A DNA stretch of 64,000 nucleotides, taken from Myoxocephalus aenaeus (taxonomy: Eukaryota > Chordata > Actinopteri > Perciformes > Cottidae). A program made the position numbers and the translations under genes. The DNA is taken from contig JBAMJR010000070.1 in NCBI GenBank assembly GCA_038501785.1, forward strand, positions 5,797,501 to 5,861,500. Reading direction: 5' to 3'. The notes under the pieces were generated by a model. The model ran no database searches, had not been told where the DNA came from, and saw only the letters and a program-made list of their open reading frames with translations. Below are positions 11,046 to 23,364 of the stretch, piece after piece; the first letter of the stretch is position 1, and every line of letters begins with the position of its first letter.

Positions 11046-12447
11046 CATTCTGCAGATGGAGGTGTCTGATTAATTGTTCATCAGTGGAAAACGTGAGTTT
11101 AACGATAGTTGCGTCGGCAGTTTGCTTCTGTCTTCCACGCGTTAACTCAGGAGACTCTGAAGTGTGATGGTATTTGTCAAATTAGTGTATTTGCTATAGA
11201 AGCTCTTGTTCCCCCGTGGGGAATTGCAAAAAAAAAAAATCAAACAAGAACATCACACTGTTATTTTAACACGTATTTTTTTGGGTGCGACTTTTTTTTT
11301 TTTTTTGTAAATGTGTTGGAAAAAAAAATACAGATTTTTCTTGGCTTTGTCTGTTGTTTTTTTTTTCTCGAATGTTCCTGAGAAACATGAGGAGGGACGC
11401 CGCCTCCTCCTGTTTTCTCGCTGAGTCGGCGTATGCCGTGTTCACGGCGTCCCGGTGAGGCCGTGATGGAGCGCTTATAGATGCTATTAATGCTATAAAA
11501 GTCACTTGATAGCTGACGTCTGTCTGTGCCGGTGTTGCTCCGTCGCTCATCTTTAAAATTAAAATGAATATATCTGAACATAATACATTGCAGAGCTCGC
11601 CATCTCCTGCTCGGATCTTTCCGGGACAAATTGGTGTCTGTGTGGCACCGGAGTCAATTGATCAGTGTCTCGCAAAGGTCTGCTCGGGTCAGGATAACTA
11701 GGACGCCCTCCTGTAGTGAGGCTATGCATGTGGACGGGCCGGGCCGGTCTACTTTGAGTGCATAGAGCAAATACAACTCTTAAAACACTGGATTTCCAAC
11801 CCAAATGCCGCCATATGAAAATGTTCCTCATGCAGATTTAGTCTCTCAAAAGTCTTATTTCTACAGAGATATTCTACAAGATATTCCCAAAGCATTGTGG
11901 AAGGAAACCCTTCTTTCTTGAAGGACTGATAGTTTTTTTTTTGAGCAATCGGTGCCTTTTCAATTTTGATTTATCTCCTGCTGCCTACCATCCCACAGGA
12001 TCTTGTCTTAAAGCGTTTTCTTTCTTCTCATCTGTGATATAATCCCGTGTGGGATGGACCGATTATGTGTCATGTCATGGAAATAAGAAATAATTCATAT
12101 TTTTAAATCATTTTTCAGTAAGCACTTGAAAGAAAAGAGAACTTTTACGAACGCCGTGGTGTTAGAAATGATTTCCTTAAGGATAAAGTATCCCTGAAAT
12201 ACTCCTTTCTTTAAGCAGGAAAGCCGCTGTGGAGCGCGGTCTGATTCAGAGCAGCAACTTAGATGACCAGATGAAAGCAAAGCCTCCCACTCGCTGTGGA
12301 GCAGTTCAAGAGCTCTCTTTAACCTGACTGCACACGACCAAACACACAAACCTCCTCTGTTTCACTTTGACTTCACCTTTCAGACCCAGTTAGCTCGTAT
12401 GTTGCCGCTGTGGTTACAGATGGAAGGAGACGAGCCTCGGAGAAAAC

Positions 12448-12861
12448 CTGGAAAAGTCATGGAATTTTAAAATGGTTATTTCCAGACCTGGAAAAGTCCT
12501 TGAAACAAATAAAATCCCAAAAGTGTTGTAAAAGTCATGTAAATGTGTTATATTCATGTGTTCATGTCGTTCATTTACGCTGAGTTTGAAATAATGAATA
12601 TGCTTTTAAAAGAAAGACGCTCAGAATATAAGCAGGCATACATACAGGCATCTATATAAATGTTTATTCTTTTAATCAAACTATTGTCTCATTCATTTGA
12701 GTCATTTAAGGTTTACTGTATGCTTTGTATTCTCATTGTTAGTTTAAATACTACATTTACTCACTTTTTACTGTTTACACCCAGATTTCACTAAATGTTT
12801 GCTCATGGAAATTTGGTTTAAAGTCATGGAAACCCATCAGTCAGAATGTGTATGAACCCTG
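12448..12861 (+). repeat. Interspersed repeat family B, copy 2 (left side truncated)
   Basis: It is nearly identical to 5870-6132 over about 260 bases, from CCTGGAAAAGTCCTTGAAA to the TACTCACTTTTT block. It extends beyond that copy to a right terminus, TGTATGAACCCTG, complementary to the first bases of copy 1. The two copies together define both termini of the family. It is non-coding. Confidence 0.7.
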
Positions 12862-12979
12862 AATGAAATGACTGGGAAAAAAAAAAACACGTATCTGGAC
12901 ACTCGCTGGTCAAAAAAACTCATAATCCCCATTTGAGCTTGATTTTTGGTCAAATAGTAATTATACAATAACACATGAA

Positions 12980-13133
12980 AGTATCTGACCAGAGTGCAAA
13001 ACCTCTTTTTGGCAAAATGATCCAGGAAAAGTGGGGGAAACCCTCCTATCTGCACTTTGTGTGCAGATAGGAGTGCAAGTGTTCACAAAAAAGTGAATTT
13101 TTCAGATGTGAGGTTTTGCTCTTCGACCATCGA
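12980..13133. repeat. Family C repeat, copy 3
   Basis: It begins ACCAGAGTGCAAAACCTC and ends GAGGTTTTGCTCTTCGACC, with the core GGCAAAATGATCCAGGAAAA. In the middle is an extra short palindrome, CTATCTGCAC paired with GTGCAGATAG. It belongs to the family at 3554-3735. Confidence 0.55.
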
Positions 13134-15286
13134 TATATATAAAAACACAAGAGGAACTTTGTCGGTATTAAATGTATAAAAAACACTGTCGACAGAGACA
13201 ATATTCCAGCATTTACCCTCTTTGCTACCTCTGGTTGGCTCTGCGGTGTAATTTGCTTGCCTACTCATGTCTAGAATATATAATTCCGTGTCCACCTAGA
13301 ATGCTTCACATCACTTTATGTTTCTTTTTAATTCCTCTTTGCTCATCCGCACTTCTTCCAAACCACCAAACTTCCCTCTCTTAATGTTAAGCCGCCGCAC
13401 TCTGGAGTTCGTGCCACTTCAGTCGTCTCCGGTCGCTCGGATCCTGCGTCTGAACTCCCACTCAGAAGAGGTGTCGGAGTCACGAGGAGCTGTTTGCTGA
13501 GAGGCACAATGCGCCACACTGTCGACTCCTGTGTCTGATAATTAAAGTAAAGCTCTCTGTGCCGCTGCAGCAGACCAACAGTTGGTCGGCGCTCGCTGCC
13601 AGAACCTAAAACCTCTCCTCTGTTGTCGAGCAACCGACGGAAATCCCTCTCAGTCACTCACACGACTAACTCTCCCGTGACCTCCTTTCCTCCTCCCTTA
13701 CGGCTCACAATGCATCCTCATGAAAGTTGGATTCTTTTGTCGTTTTTTTTTGCGCATTTTGTTGCTGAAAGGATTTCGTTTAAAACCCTCTGATATGTTT
13801 AATGACGACAAATCGATTCCTCGCTCATTTCAGGTGATTCAACAATCGAGACTTTTTTAAAAGAACACATTAAACTGAAGCGTCATTTGTTTGCACATTC
13901 CAGCCACATCAGATGTGTTGATAGCCGTCAGCGCGCTACAACTGGTGCTAGTCGGATCAATATGGCGCTTGAGTGACACTGTTTTTCTCTAAAAGAAGAA
14001 AAGGACGGATTCAGCCTTTAGATTCAGGCTCGAGGCCTTTCTCTCCATGATTCATCTGAAGTGCTGGATGTGCGTCGCTAAACGCAGGTCAAGCTCCGAC
14101 AACATATTAGACGCCATTAAAGATCAAAAAAACAAAAAAGCTACGGGGGTGCTTCTGCTCAGCGGCTCCAGGAAAGCACTTTGTGACCAAACCCGCTCCG
14201 TTAAAAGCCCGTTAAACATATTCAACTCCACTGTGCCGACTTTACAATGACTGGAGACCGAATGCCTCTTTGATCTTGTTATCCGTCACATTGGGATGAC
14301 ATTTGCTTCTAAAAAGGCAATTAAAGGGAGGCTGTGATCTCTAAATAAGCCACGTACTTAAAGTAGATCAATTGATTTCTGGAGGCATCTTTTTGCGCCG
14401 TGCATACGGAGGGCCTTCTAATATTACAGTTCGTCAGCGGCGTTGATGTGTGGGACGTTTAATTAGCTTTTATGTCATTCGGCGCTCCACGTGCAGCGGG
14501 GTGGTGCGCGCCTTGATTCACAAACAGACATTATCTGCAGAAACAGCACAATTTGCACAAAGTGGGCGGAGCAGCTCGTATCAGGCTGGTTTTGTCAAAA
14601 AGTTACAGCTGGAAATTGTCAAAATTTCACGTATATGATAAACGCTCCCATTATTCAAGCAAAGGTCGGATATTTCCCTTATTAATGTCTATGATTTCAG
14701 TTTTTTAAATAAATATAAACCTAAAAATGATGTATTTATGTGTGCAGTCAGCTGCCATCTGTTTTGTTAAGCTAAGCCTTACTGAGTCAGACTAATCCCT
14801 GTTGAATGCACGGTGCTTCTTTTAAATGAGATTATGTTTGTCTCTTGATCTGCTGTTTGTAATTTTCTGCATGAAAGGCCTTTATTTATTCCCGCACACA
14901 ACAATATTAATATTTGAACAACACTGAGCCATTAATCAATATTCAAAACCGAATATGTATGTATTTGATACAGAAGGCTCTGTGTGGCACCAACTCTAAT
15001 TGTTTATTTATTATCAATATTATTATTATTATACTCTATCTAATTAGTCTTAATACACTACATATGTCATAGACTACATCTTGGCGTGCCAGAACCATTT
15101 GTTGGGATGTTTTTTTCTTGTGCTGTAATAATAGTTTATTAATATTTTGTCAGCTTAAACTTTCATCAACAAACAAATAGTGACGCACCTTTAATATATT
15201 TCAAGATTTGACATGTTTAAGAACTGCAAAGATTGGCTGATTAGTCACTCGGCCATCCCCAAAGATTAACGACACACCTGCAAATA

Positions 15287-15289
<3 letters not shown>

Positions 15290-15360
<71 letters not shown>
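15290..15360. repeat. AT microsatellite, about 35 units
   Basis: This is uninterrupted AT dinucleotide for about 71 bases. It runs straight into the TA at the left edge of MITE copy 2, so the MITE appears to have inserted in or beside a TA-rich microsatellite. Confidence 0.95.
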
Positions 15361-15363
<3 letters not shown>

Positions 15364-15689
15364 GTAAACGTCGGGTTAAAAGCCGCTGCTATGGCCGTTC
15401 AGTGTCCCCGCTGTAGCAAGCTAGTAGCAGCGCTGCTGCTAGCTAGCGCTGCTGCTGCTACCGCCCGCTGCTGCTGCTACTGCCCGCGTCCCCTCTGCCC
15501 AAGTCGGGTGTCGAGCCTGGTCCCGCTACCTTCGGTGGTTTTCAGGGAGCTAGCAGAAGTTAGCGGAGAGCTAGCGGAAGTTAGCGGGGAAGTGACGGAG
15601 CGCTAGCAGGAGCCCCAGCTGGCTACAGCGGGGAGCTAACGGGGAGATTGACCAAAGGTAGTAGTGGCGCGTAACCCGACGTTTACGGT
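15360..15689 (+). mobile_element. GC-rich GCTAGC MITE, copy 2 (most complete + copy)
   Basis: The ends are TA-CCGTAAACGTCGGGTTA on the left and GTAACCCGACGTTTACGG-T on the right, near-perfect reverse complements. The interior is about 60 percent or more G+C and packed with GCTAGC, GCTGCTGCTG and a tandem GAGCTAGCGGAAGTTAGC motif. It is about 330 bp and non-coding. It is flanked by an AT repeat on the left and TG/TA repeats on the right, consistent with a preference for TA targets. The terminal TA and inverted ends suggest the Tc1/mariner superfamily (inference). Confidence 0.8.
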
Positions 15690-18499
15690 GTGTGTGTGTG
15701 TGTGTATATGTATATGTATATATATATATATTTGCTCTGCCCCAAAATAGTGCCACCCCAATGTACGCAGTCGTGCTCCGAGTGGCAACCTGAGAGGATT
15801 CGTGCTGAATCTGTACCTACACACACCCACCAGGTTCACAAGGAGCCAGCAGAGTGCATGTGTAGGCAAGTGGAGTCTGGAGAGAGATGGTTGCGTCGCG
15901 TGTCCATTGTTGGTATATTTTGGGTTTTCTGGGTTTTTTTTCCCAGTGAGTCAGCTCAACACAGATATGTACGTTCACTATATGATAAATGTCTTAAACC
16001 TCAATGCAGTCGGATGCATGTTTAGAGACTTGATTGACAGCAGAGGTCATACTGAGTATTCCTCTAAAAATATTCAGATTTGTGCACGTCCGCCAACTTT
16101 TCTATCTGCTGCTGTGAAATCTCACTAAACTTCATATCTTGAGATGGAGAGACAGGAATCCATGTGTGAGTGCATTCGGAAAAGTCCATTTTCCACTTAG
16201 TGGCTCGCTCTGGCTTCACAAACCCAGTGCTGGCATAATTCCACAGGGTTGTGTTGAACCGTGAACATAATATGCATATTAATACACATCCTTTGTGTGT
16301 GTGTATATATATTATATATATATATATATATGTGTAATAAAAATCAGATGAAAAAGGAAAATGGCCTGCTAGTGATGTGCAAAATAGCACAGATAAAAAA
16401 AATGATAATTTCCAATCAAGTGTGAAATGCTCTTTTTTTTAAAAGCATATAAACCTTAATTTCCTGGGTGGGCGACCCTGCCTCCCGCCGCAGGGCGACG
16501 CCGCTACGTTAGCCGGGCGCTGCGCTAGCTCCCGAAGCCCCGCCCCCTCTCACCGCGGCGCTTCTTCGCTTTGCCTCTGGGTCTGTGCCTCAAAGTGTGT
16601 GTGACGGCCGACACCGTGTGTGTGTGTGTGTGTGTGTGTATACACACGGCTTGTTTGTCTCTCTCTGCCTCAGTATCTCATCTTCTTTCTCTCACACACA
16701 CACACACACACATCTCTCATCTCACAACTCCCCATCTCTCTTCCTTGTTATTTGCACCTCCCCCCCTCCCCCACCCATCTGCTTGCTGATACGGTGATAC
16801 TGCGAGTCTGACTTAATAAAGCTTGAAGTACGTGTTGTCATTCCGGCTGTCGATCATTGTAATTATTCATAGATGGAGCAGAGATTGGAGTGGGAGGCGA
16901 GGTCTCCGAGCGGCAGTGCGAGAGTACAGCACGACGGAGGTGTTTTTTATTTTTTCTGCTGGATGGAAAGGAGAAAAAAGAAAAGGTTACCCCGTGTGCA
17001 CGACTCAGCATTTTTTTTTCTTCTGAACTTATATATATATCAACGTTGCCACATGCGAGTTTCTAGTGAGTCAGTCATGCAGAGAGTGCAGGTTCCTTGG
17101 TTCACCACAGCCACACCTTTTTGAATTGAGTTCTGCCGTTTTTGATAGAAAAGGTGAAATAATGAACATCCTTCTGGACGTTTGGCTAATGTTGGAAAAA
17201 TCAATCCCCGAGGAAGAGCGACGTGCATTTGAATCTGTTTTGACATTGTGGCTCAACAACGGAACGACAACTGGCCCCAACATGCATGCTTTCCCTCCCC
17301 ATTGACTTCCATTGAAAAAGAGACTATGAGAACTCCAACGCAAACCCATCTGCGTCATTATCGGGCGCTGAGTCGTGGTTTGTTTCCTGTGTGAAACCAA
17401 AAGTTGAGTTGAGTCGAATGAATCCATGTCTACCTAACAAGTGGCCTCAGTGCCTGAACCTGAACTGTTTTACATCGGCAGCGTAAACTAGTTCCTTAAT
17501 CAACTCAACAGTTTACGTTTTTTTTCTTCAGAATATTAAAACCCTCTTTTACTTAATGCCAGTGAAGTAAACGTCATCTAACGGTCTCCTCATTTCAAGC
17601 TCGGGGGGAATTAATTCCGTCTTTGATTCATTAATTTTGCCGTTTGTGTACAAATACAGATTTGAGTTCCAGGTGCACTGAATCAGTAGTCAGCTGTTCT
17701 CCTGTTGGCATCGGCCGTCTTTGCTTTTGCCCTTTGAGAAAGTTTCGACCGGCGGGTAGAAACTTCCTGTTGCTGACCACACAGGAGCTCTATATGCTCC
17801 TCGCTGTGGGCACAATTAATACCCGATGTAAAAAGCTAAAGATGTGGCTGCTTCAGTTAGGACATTGGGAAGTAGAGCGCTGTGCATGTTATGGATTCCC
17901 CGACATCAAACAGCTTGTATACATTCACTCCGAAAGAATCAGAAGATTTTTTCATCAAGAAAATCGGTGCTAGAGGTGTGAGCCTCAAGCTAATTTGAGC
18001 CGTTTCATCACCGCCATTGTTCATTCCAGTTCACCCAGCAGAGGAGACTAATAATCCAACACGTGTCTCTTTGACGCGTTGCACCCTGTGTACTTATTCG
18101 CTTCCTCTTTTCATCGTAGCTTCCTCTCGAGGTCTCTCGCGTTTGCTTTCCTCGTCTCTGCAAACGTAGCCCTTTTTTTAAAATTCCTGTTTATCTCCGC
18201 GGCGCGCTCCATTAGCAGAAGTGTTTCTGCCGGGGGGGCCAAGGTGCACGGCTCTTTTTCAGCCCATTTAAATAGCAAACGAACGCCTCAGAAGCTTGAG
18301 ACAATCCAACAGCGACAGATTCAATTCACAATGGAACATGTCGTGGGTTGGATTCATGTATTTATTTATTTTACCCTTCACCCTGTATGAATGTGTAATT
18401 GTAGGCTTCTCTGAAAGAGCGACACAGCAGAGGAAGACGAGAGGAACCCACCAATTAGTCCTTTTAGCCAAAGGGTCTAATTTCTTTTTTTCTTTCCAG

Positions 18500-18751
18500 A
18501 CAGCACGGCCAGCATCATCGCCAGGCGGCGGCGCTTCAACCACCTGACCCAGGATCTGTACGAGCTGCCCATCGTGGTGTGGGACGGCGGGGAGCCGTCG
18601 CTGAGCGGCACCAGCACCCTCACCCTGCGGGTGTGCCCGTGCCAGAGCCACGGCAGGATCCGGATGTGCCAAGGCGAGGCCTTCCTCTCCTCGGCCGGCC
18701 TCAGCACGGGGGCTCTGATCGCCATCCTGCTGTGCATCGTCATCCTGCTGG
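18500..18751 (+). CDS. cdh18: Cadherin-18, exon for end of EC5 and first half of the membrane helix (252 nt)
   Basis: It completes an Asp codon and encodes 83 residues, ending with the first base of the next codon before donor GTAAGG. In order it holds the EC5 segment with TASIIARRRRF (human TASILTRRRRF), the core strand YELPIVVWDGGEPSLSG, the paired membrane-proximal cysteines in RVCPCQ and RMCQGEAF, and the stalk-helix start FLSSAGLSTGALIAILLC, which human CDH18 shares residue for residue. The hydrophobic helix continues in the next exon, so an intron splits the transmembrane segment, as in other classical cadherins. Failure to splice the following intron would leave the frame open to a stop at about 18820. 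The 252-nt length is the conserved one. Confidence 0.94.
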
Positions 18752-18758
18752 GTAAGGC

Positions 18759-18795
18759 GGGACGGCGGGAGGCGGGACGGGACAGCGGGAGGGGG
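18759..18795 (+). promoter_or_regulatory. G-quadruplex motif directly downstream of a splice donor
   Basis: Six runs of three or more G, separated by 1-5 bases, start 7 bases after the exon end. This meets the usual sequence rule for an intramolecular G-quadruplex. In RNA, G-runs next to a donor commonly act as intronic splicing enhancers. Formation and effect are inferred, not shown. Confidence 0.6.
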
Positions 18796-18825
18796 AGCCG
18801 CCCCGGGGGCCAAATATCCTGAGGC

Positions 18826-19095
18826 CACGGACGGGGGAGACGAACCGGAGAGGAGGGTGGAAGGGTTTGAAGGGGTCTGACAAGGGCAGCAGGAGGAGGA
18901 AGGGATGAAAAGACACGTGGGGACACAGGGAGAATTAGGAATGAGGGTGGAAAAAGAGGGCAGAGGTGGAGGAAAAGAGAAAAGGATGCAAAGGACAGAG
19001 GAGGAGGAGGTGACTAGAAAGAACATGGTGAGGACAAAGATGAGTGGAATGGAGATTGCAGGGTCAGTGTGACTCAGAGAGGAGGTGAATGCAAC
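18826..19095 (+). repeat. Purine-rich tract
   Basis: About 270 bases are dominated by A and G on the + strand (GGAGGAGG, GGAAAAGAG, GAGGAGGAGGAGG), with many GGG runs. It is of low complexity. It creates a misleading proline/serine-rich open frame on the opposite strand. Confidence 0.8.
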
Positions 19096-19319
19096 AACAC
19101 AAAAGAAAATACTGAGGAAAGAAAAACCTCCAGTGGAATTGAATCAGAAAAATCTGATCGCACTTTTTTTTTTAACAGCCCTAGGGTCCCTCAATAGGGA
19201 TACCCGAGGGCTTCTTCAGGTGTTCTACAGCTCATATGACCTTGATATGAATACCAGCCCCTATTGTCCTTGATCTCTAAAGAATCAGCAACTCCTTGCC
19301 TTTAAAAATAAAAATATTA

Positions 19320-19680
19320 TTTTTTTTTGCATGAATCTGATCAAAAAATTAGTCCTCGGTCGCTCCCCAAGTTTTTTGAATTGTATTTTTGGTGACTTCC
19401 CATCATGTCCCAGAGTAATACTGCACCTCTTTAGAAAGATTAAGACCTAAATCATCCAAATATGCAATAATAATCACAATAAACACAAGCAATGACATGT
19501 TTTCAAGCCTTTCCAGTCAAAAAATCATGTTTTTCGGTTCAGAAATAAAGAAATGAGCCATTTTTACCTAAATCTTCGTCGCACCATGAACAAACACCCC
19601 GCAAAATGACCGTCTGCTTCCGCTCGTGTCATCTGACGCGCTTTCAGATGCGTTTGAGGAACGATGAAACTGTAGTACCT
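19320..19680 (-). repeat. Unnamed interspersed repeat, family D copy 1
   Basis: Read on the - strand it contains GATTTAGGTCTTAATCTTTC, AAAACTTGGGGAGCGACCGAGGA and AACCGAAAAACATGATTTTTTG in an order that aligns with about 31990-32260 read on the + strand. Identity is about 70 percent by eye. It is non-coding, and the boundaries and family are unknown. Confidence 0.55.
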
Positions 19681-21729
19681 CGAAACACCGAGGAAGAAAT
19701 CGAAGAAAAATAGCCGTTGCTTTCTTTACACACAGTAATCCCACGTTTTTCGAAATCCGTCGTTGTTAGGGGTACTAAATTAGCTAAATAGTGAAACGTT
19801 ATAATCGCTCAGTCATGTTGAGGATCTTTACTTTATTACGTAATTATACAAATATAACGATCTTTTTTTGTTCAATGTAGTGCATCGTTTCTCTTCTCAC
19901 AAGGGTTTAGAGTACTTTAGCCGTTTAAATTTATTAAATCGGACCTGTGGTTGATGATTTAGAAGAAACCACCTCCTCATTATCGAAAATTCGGGGGGGG
20001 GGGGAACTCGGCGGATGGGGTTAAAATTAAATTCTGATTCAATTCAAATCTGCTCTCTTTCTTTCACCAACTCGTCTGAATCTTCTTCCCACGTCGTTGT
20101 GCAGAGAGGAGCGTCTGAGCGTGTGACGCGTGAATATAGGAACCCATCAGACTGTGAGGAATGAACAGGGCGGCGTCCGCGTTGCCGGCTCATTGCAGCA
20201 GCCGGAGCACACGCCTCGAGTCGGTGGATGTATGTGCGTATACCTTGTTGCTATAGCGACCGGTCTGATGCTGCACATATATATATATATATAAACTCGC
20301 AAATGTGATCCCGACACTTTGAAGTCGGCCGTCCAGGTGTGAAACGTGAAAATCCGAGATCAAATACACCAAAAGTCAACAGCCGCCTGTCAAATTAACG
20401 GAGAGACCAGCGCGCATTAGTCCCGCCCCCGCCCCCCCAATGCGAAAAACCAAAACTGCAGCCCGACACGGTTGCACGAAAACGGTCTCGCGACGCGGCC
20501 GCCGCTCCTCCTCGGTGATTGTCTGTGGACATTAGCGCGTGAAGGTTATGCATATTCATAACTGGCTGTCTTCCCCTCTCCGCCGACAGCCTCTGGCTGA
20601 GGAGAACAAAAGGCCATCGCCGCCGACGCTCGAGTGAGAGACACGCGCTGAATCCCTGATCAGAGAGAGAGAGAGAGAGAGACGGATCACACCTTTTCTC
20701 TTCATCTGACCCGTGTTGCATTTTGGGTTCACACTTTCCAGTAACAAGGGAAGAGTCTCGCACACGGCTCAGCTGCTGGACTGAGGGCTGGTGACCCGGC
20801 GCCCTCAAGGGAGGAGAGATAAAATACATTAACAGGGCTTTGAACTCGCCTCCACCATATTTTATTTTTTTATTTTATTATTTGTTTCTTTCAAGCATTT
20901 TAGTTTAAGTTCATACAAGTTACACGATACCTCAAACTAGACACAAAAAAAACCAGAAATACATTTTTTTTTAAATAATAAATTATAATTCGCCTGTGAT
21001 CTGAGGATGTGGTGACACTCGTCTGGTCTTTCCTAACGAGATGCACCAGATCCTGGTCAAAGGGAGCGGCTACAAAATGGCGGATAAACACATTTTAGCT
21101 CCTGTAGATTCCTCACAATACAAGTGACCCGTTTATATATTTTTGCTGCTTATTCGTCCTCCGTGCCACTATTAGTAGACTTCATCTTATTGAAGAGCAG
21201 CCGCAAAGACACCGTTTTGGGTCAAGACTTCTCAAATATAAACCGCATTAATGAAGCTATTGTTCACACTCAAACATGTCGGTGATGATTGACGTGGCTT
21301 AAATATTGTTATTTAAGTTGTGCTCTCTTTGAATGGAGGTCTGTGCCTCTTGTTTGGATTGCAGACGTCCTTTTTACCAGACGGTCCTCCATAACCGGTA
21401 TAACTGCAGCCTGAATGAGACTTCTGCAGCCGATGGGCATCCGTAGACGGCGGTAATGCTCCCGGTGCTGTAAGTGGAGCACTGAGCACCGGCTAGACCT
21501 CAACCGGCCTCGGCAAGACAAATGAAATGACCAGAGCGGACCGTCGAGGGAGCATTAAAGTGGAGCGCGTACTACAATATAGTGTGTACAGCGGAGGGGA
21601 ATATTCAAATAAAAGTAGATCATGAGCCGCGGAGAGCGCCGTTTAATGTGGTATATTAATAAAGAAGGTGCATTAAAGGAGTCGTTATATTCCGTCTGTT
21701 TACCTCGACGGAGCAGTGGAGGTATTAAA

Positions 21730-21837
21730 ACTGCACAAACGTCTGCAGCACGAGGAGAACGACGCTCTACTTCCTGGTTCTGCTCACAGTGAGCAGAACC
21801 AGGAAGTGGAGCGTCGTTCTGCAGAAGTTTGTGCAGT
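21730..21837. repeat. Long near-perfect palindrome (hairpin)
   Basis: The inner arms 21757-21787 and 21789-21819 are reverse complements over 31 bases with one mismatch and a single-base loop. Outside a short unpaired stretch, the arms resume with CTGCACAAACGTCTGCAG paired to CTGCAGAAGTTTGTGCAG, for about 108 bp in total. As RNA it would form a stable long hairpin in the cadherin pre-mRNA. As DNA it could extrude a cruciform. It resembles no mobile element I know. Confidence 0.85.
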
Positions 21838-23364
21838 CTCTCTGACTCGGGCCGTGCAGAGCACCAGGTGGACTGAAGTGAGTTTTTTTGTTGTTGTAGA
21901 TTAATCACATGCAGGCGCCATTAAAACCACAGGCGAGGAACCGCACTGGACAGTGAAATATATGGAGATAGATGAATCTGTGCATAATAGCTGGAGTCAC
22001 ACGCATTGTAGTCGGTAATGGGAAAAGTTTACTTTGTCGCATTCGACATTTCGTTGTTTTTTTCCCGCCGTTTTCAGAGTTCAAGTCAATCAGGGTTTGA
22101 GGGGAAAGCCTCGTCGGCCTCACGAGCCGGTCAGGAGTCGCCGTGATCTGCCCTGCAGTTAAAGCATTAGAAAGAAATAGTTGTAAAAAGTATGAAACCA
22201 GACTATGTTAATTCATTTTATTATTAGCATACCTGTCTGCTCATACCTGGGGCGGGACTATCACACGGACAAAGAGGGCAAACGCCCCGTGGTGGCAGAA
22301 GTTATTAACTTTCCTATTTGGTTAAAGGTAAACCTGAGTAATTATATATTTCTTGGGGAGAATTTGCACAAAAATCATCATAAAAATGAAAGATTGAGCT
22401 CCGTCATTATATGTCCAGCTGTCTTTTGAGTGGATGCGACCACAGTTCTCCACTCTACAGTCGGAGGAGACTCCATCTATCTTGTTGTTCATGGGGACTC
22501 CCATGTGTCCATGATCACCCCATAAAAGAGGATATTGTTCTACTGCAGTTCAGGATCCCAGTTGTGACATCATCCGTCCTCCCAGAGAGGAGAACTGAAC
22601 TAAAGGAGTAAATCCAGCGTTGGTGTCAATGCACCTTTACTCTAAGTCCGCTCTGAGGCTTACAGCTTCTCTTTGAAATTGCTTTATAGCAGTCCCCACA
22701 ATATAAAAATATATACACACACACATACATACAACAAAATAGGTCACACTTGAGTGACTACAGTAGATTAACCAAATGCATGGTTGCATCCTTGACATTA
22801 TAAAGAGCTGCAACTTCCACCTCCTCTTAATCCGGCGCCGACTCTCTCCTCGTGCCGTTAAAGGGAGTCTCGTCCCGAGAGGCTGATCTCACGCAGTGGG
22901 GTGTTGCCGGTTCCATAAAAATAGCACATTTCTAACGGTTTGATGTGGAACGCCAAAGATGCCGAAGAACATTCAAATCACCTTGAAAACAAACAAACAA
23001 ACAAGCCTTTATTCTGTGAATATTCAATGCAGTGTGACGCCTCTGCGGGAGCATTGGATCCAGATCGCTCGTCTGCGTTAATGCGGCCTAATGAACTCTC
23101 TTTAAAATATATATAGATATATACCAGTGCACTTCTCCCTCGCTACGGCGCCATTTTATTAAATAGATGTTGGTGTTAACATCCTGCAGAGAGGCCGTCA
23201 TTAACCCAAAGACGAGTAAGTCTCATTAGTCGTGGGAACAAGGCTCGAGCTGGAGCATGACATCAAATATTACTCTGCTTCAGGACTTCATTAACAGGAA
23301 GAGATGCTTCTCCTCCGCAGAGACGTTCAGCGACATCACGCTGTATTTTCTATTACGTTTCTTA

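Larger units (their letters stand above)
10212..18499 (+). other. cdh18: Cadherin intron (8288 bp), GT-AG
   Basis: This is the longest intron in the window. It contains a C-rich pyrimidine tract (10511-10557), a teleost retroposon fragment (about 10898-11045) and repeat family B copy 2 with the adjoining family C copy. It also has a 71-bp AT microsatellite fused to MITE copy 2, and several TG/CA and TA runs (about 15690-15730, 16300-16333, 16617-16638, 16694-16712). None of the open frames within it looks like a protein gene. Confidence 0.85.

Noticed and set aside
18574..18822. Exon at 18500 extended through the donor as a terminal exon
   Set aside because: The donor GTAAGG, the 252-nt size and the in-phase continuation at 24391 all support normal splicing; read-through is treated only as a possible minor form.
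18268..19026. 252-codon - strand frame rich in Pro and Ser
   Set aside because: It is antisense to a cadherin exon and a purine-rich tract; low composition complexity explains the open frame.
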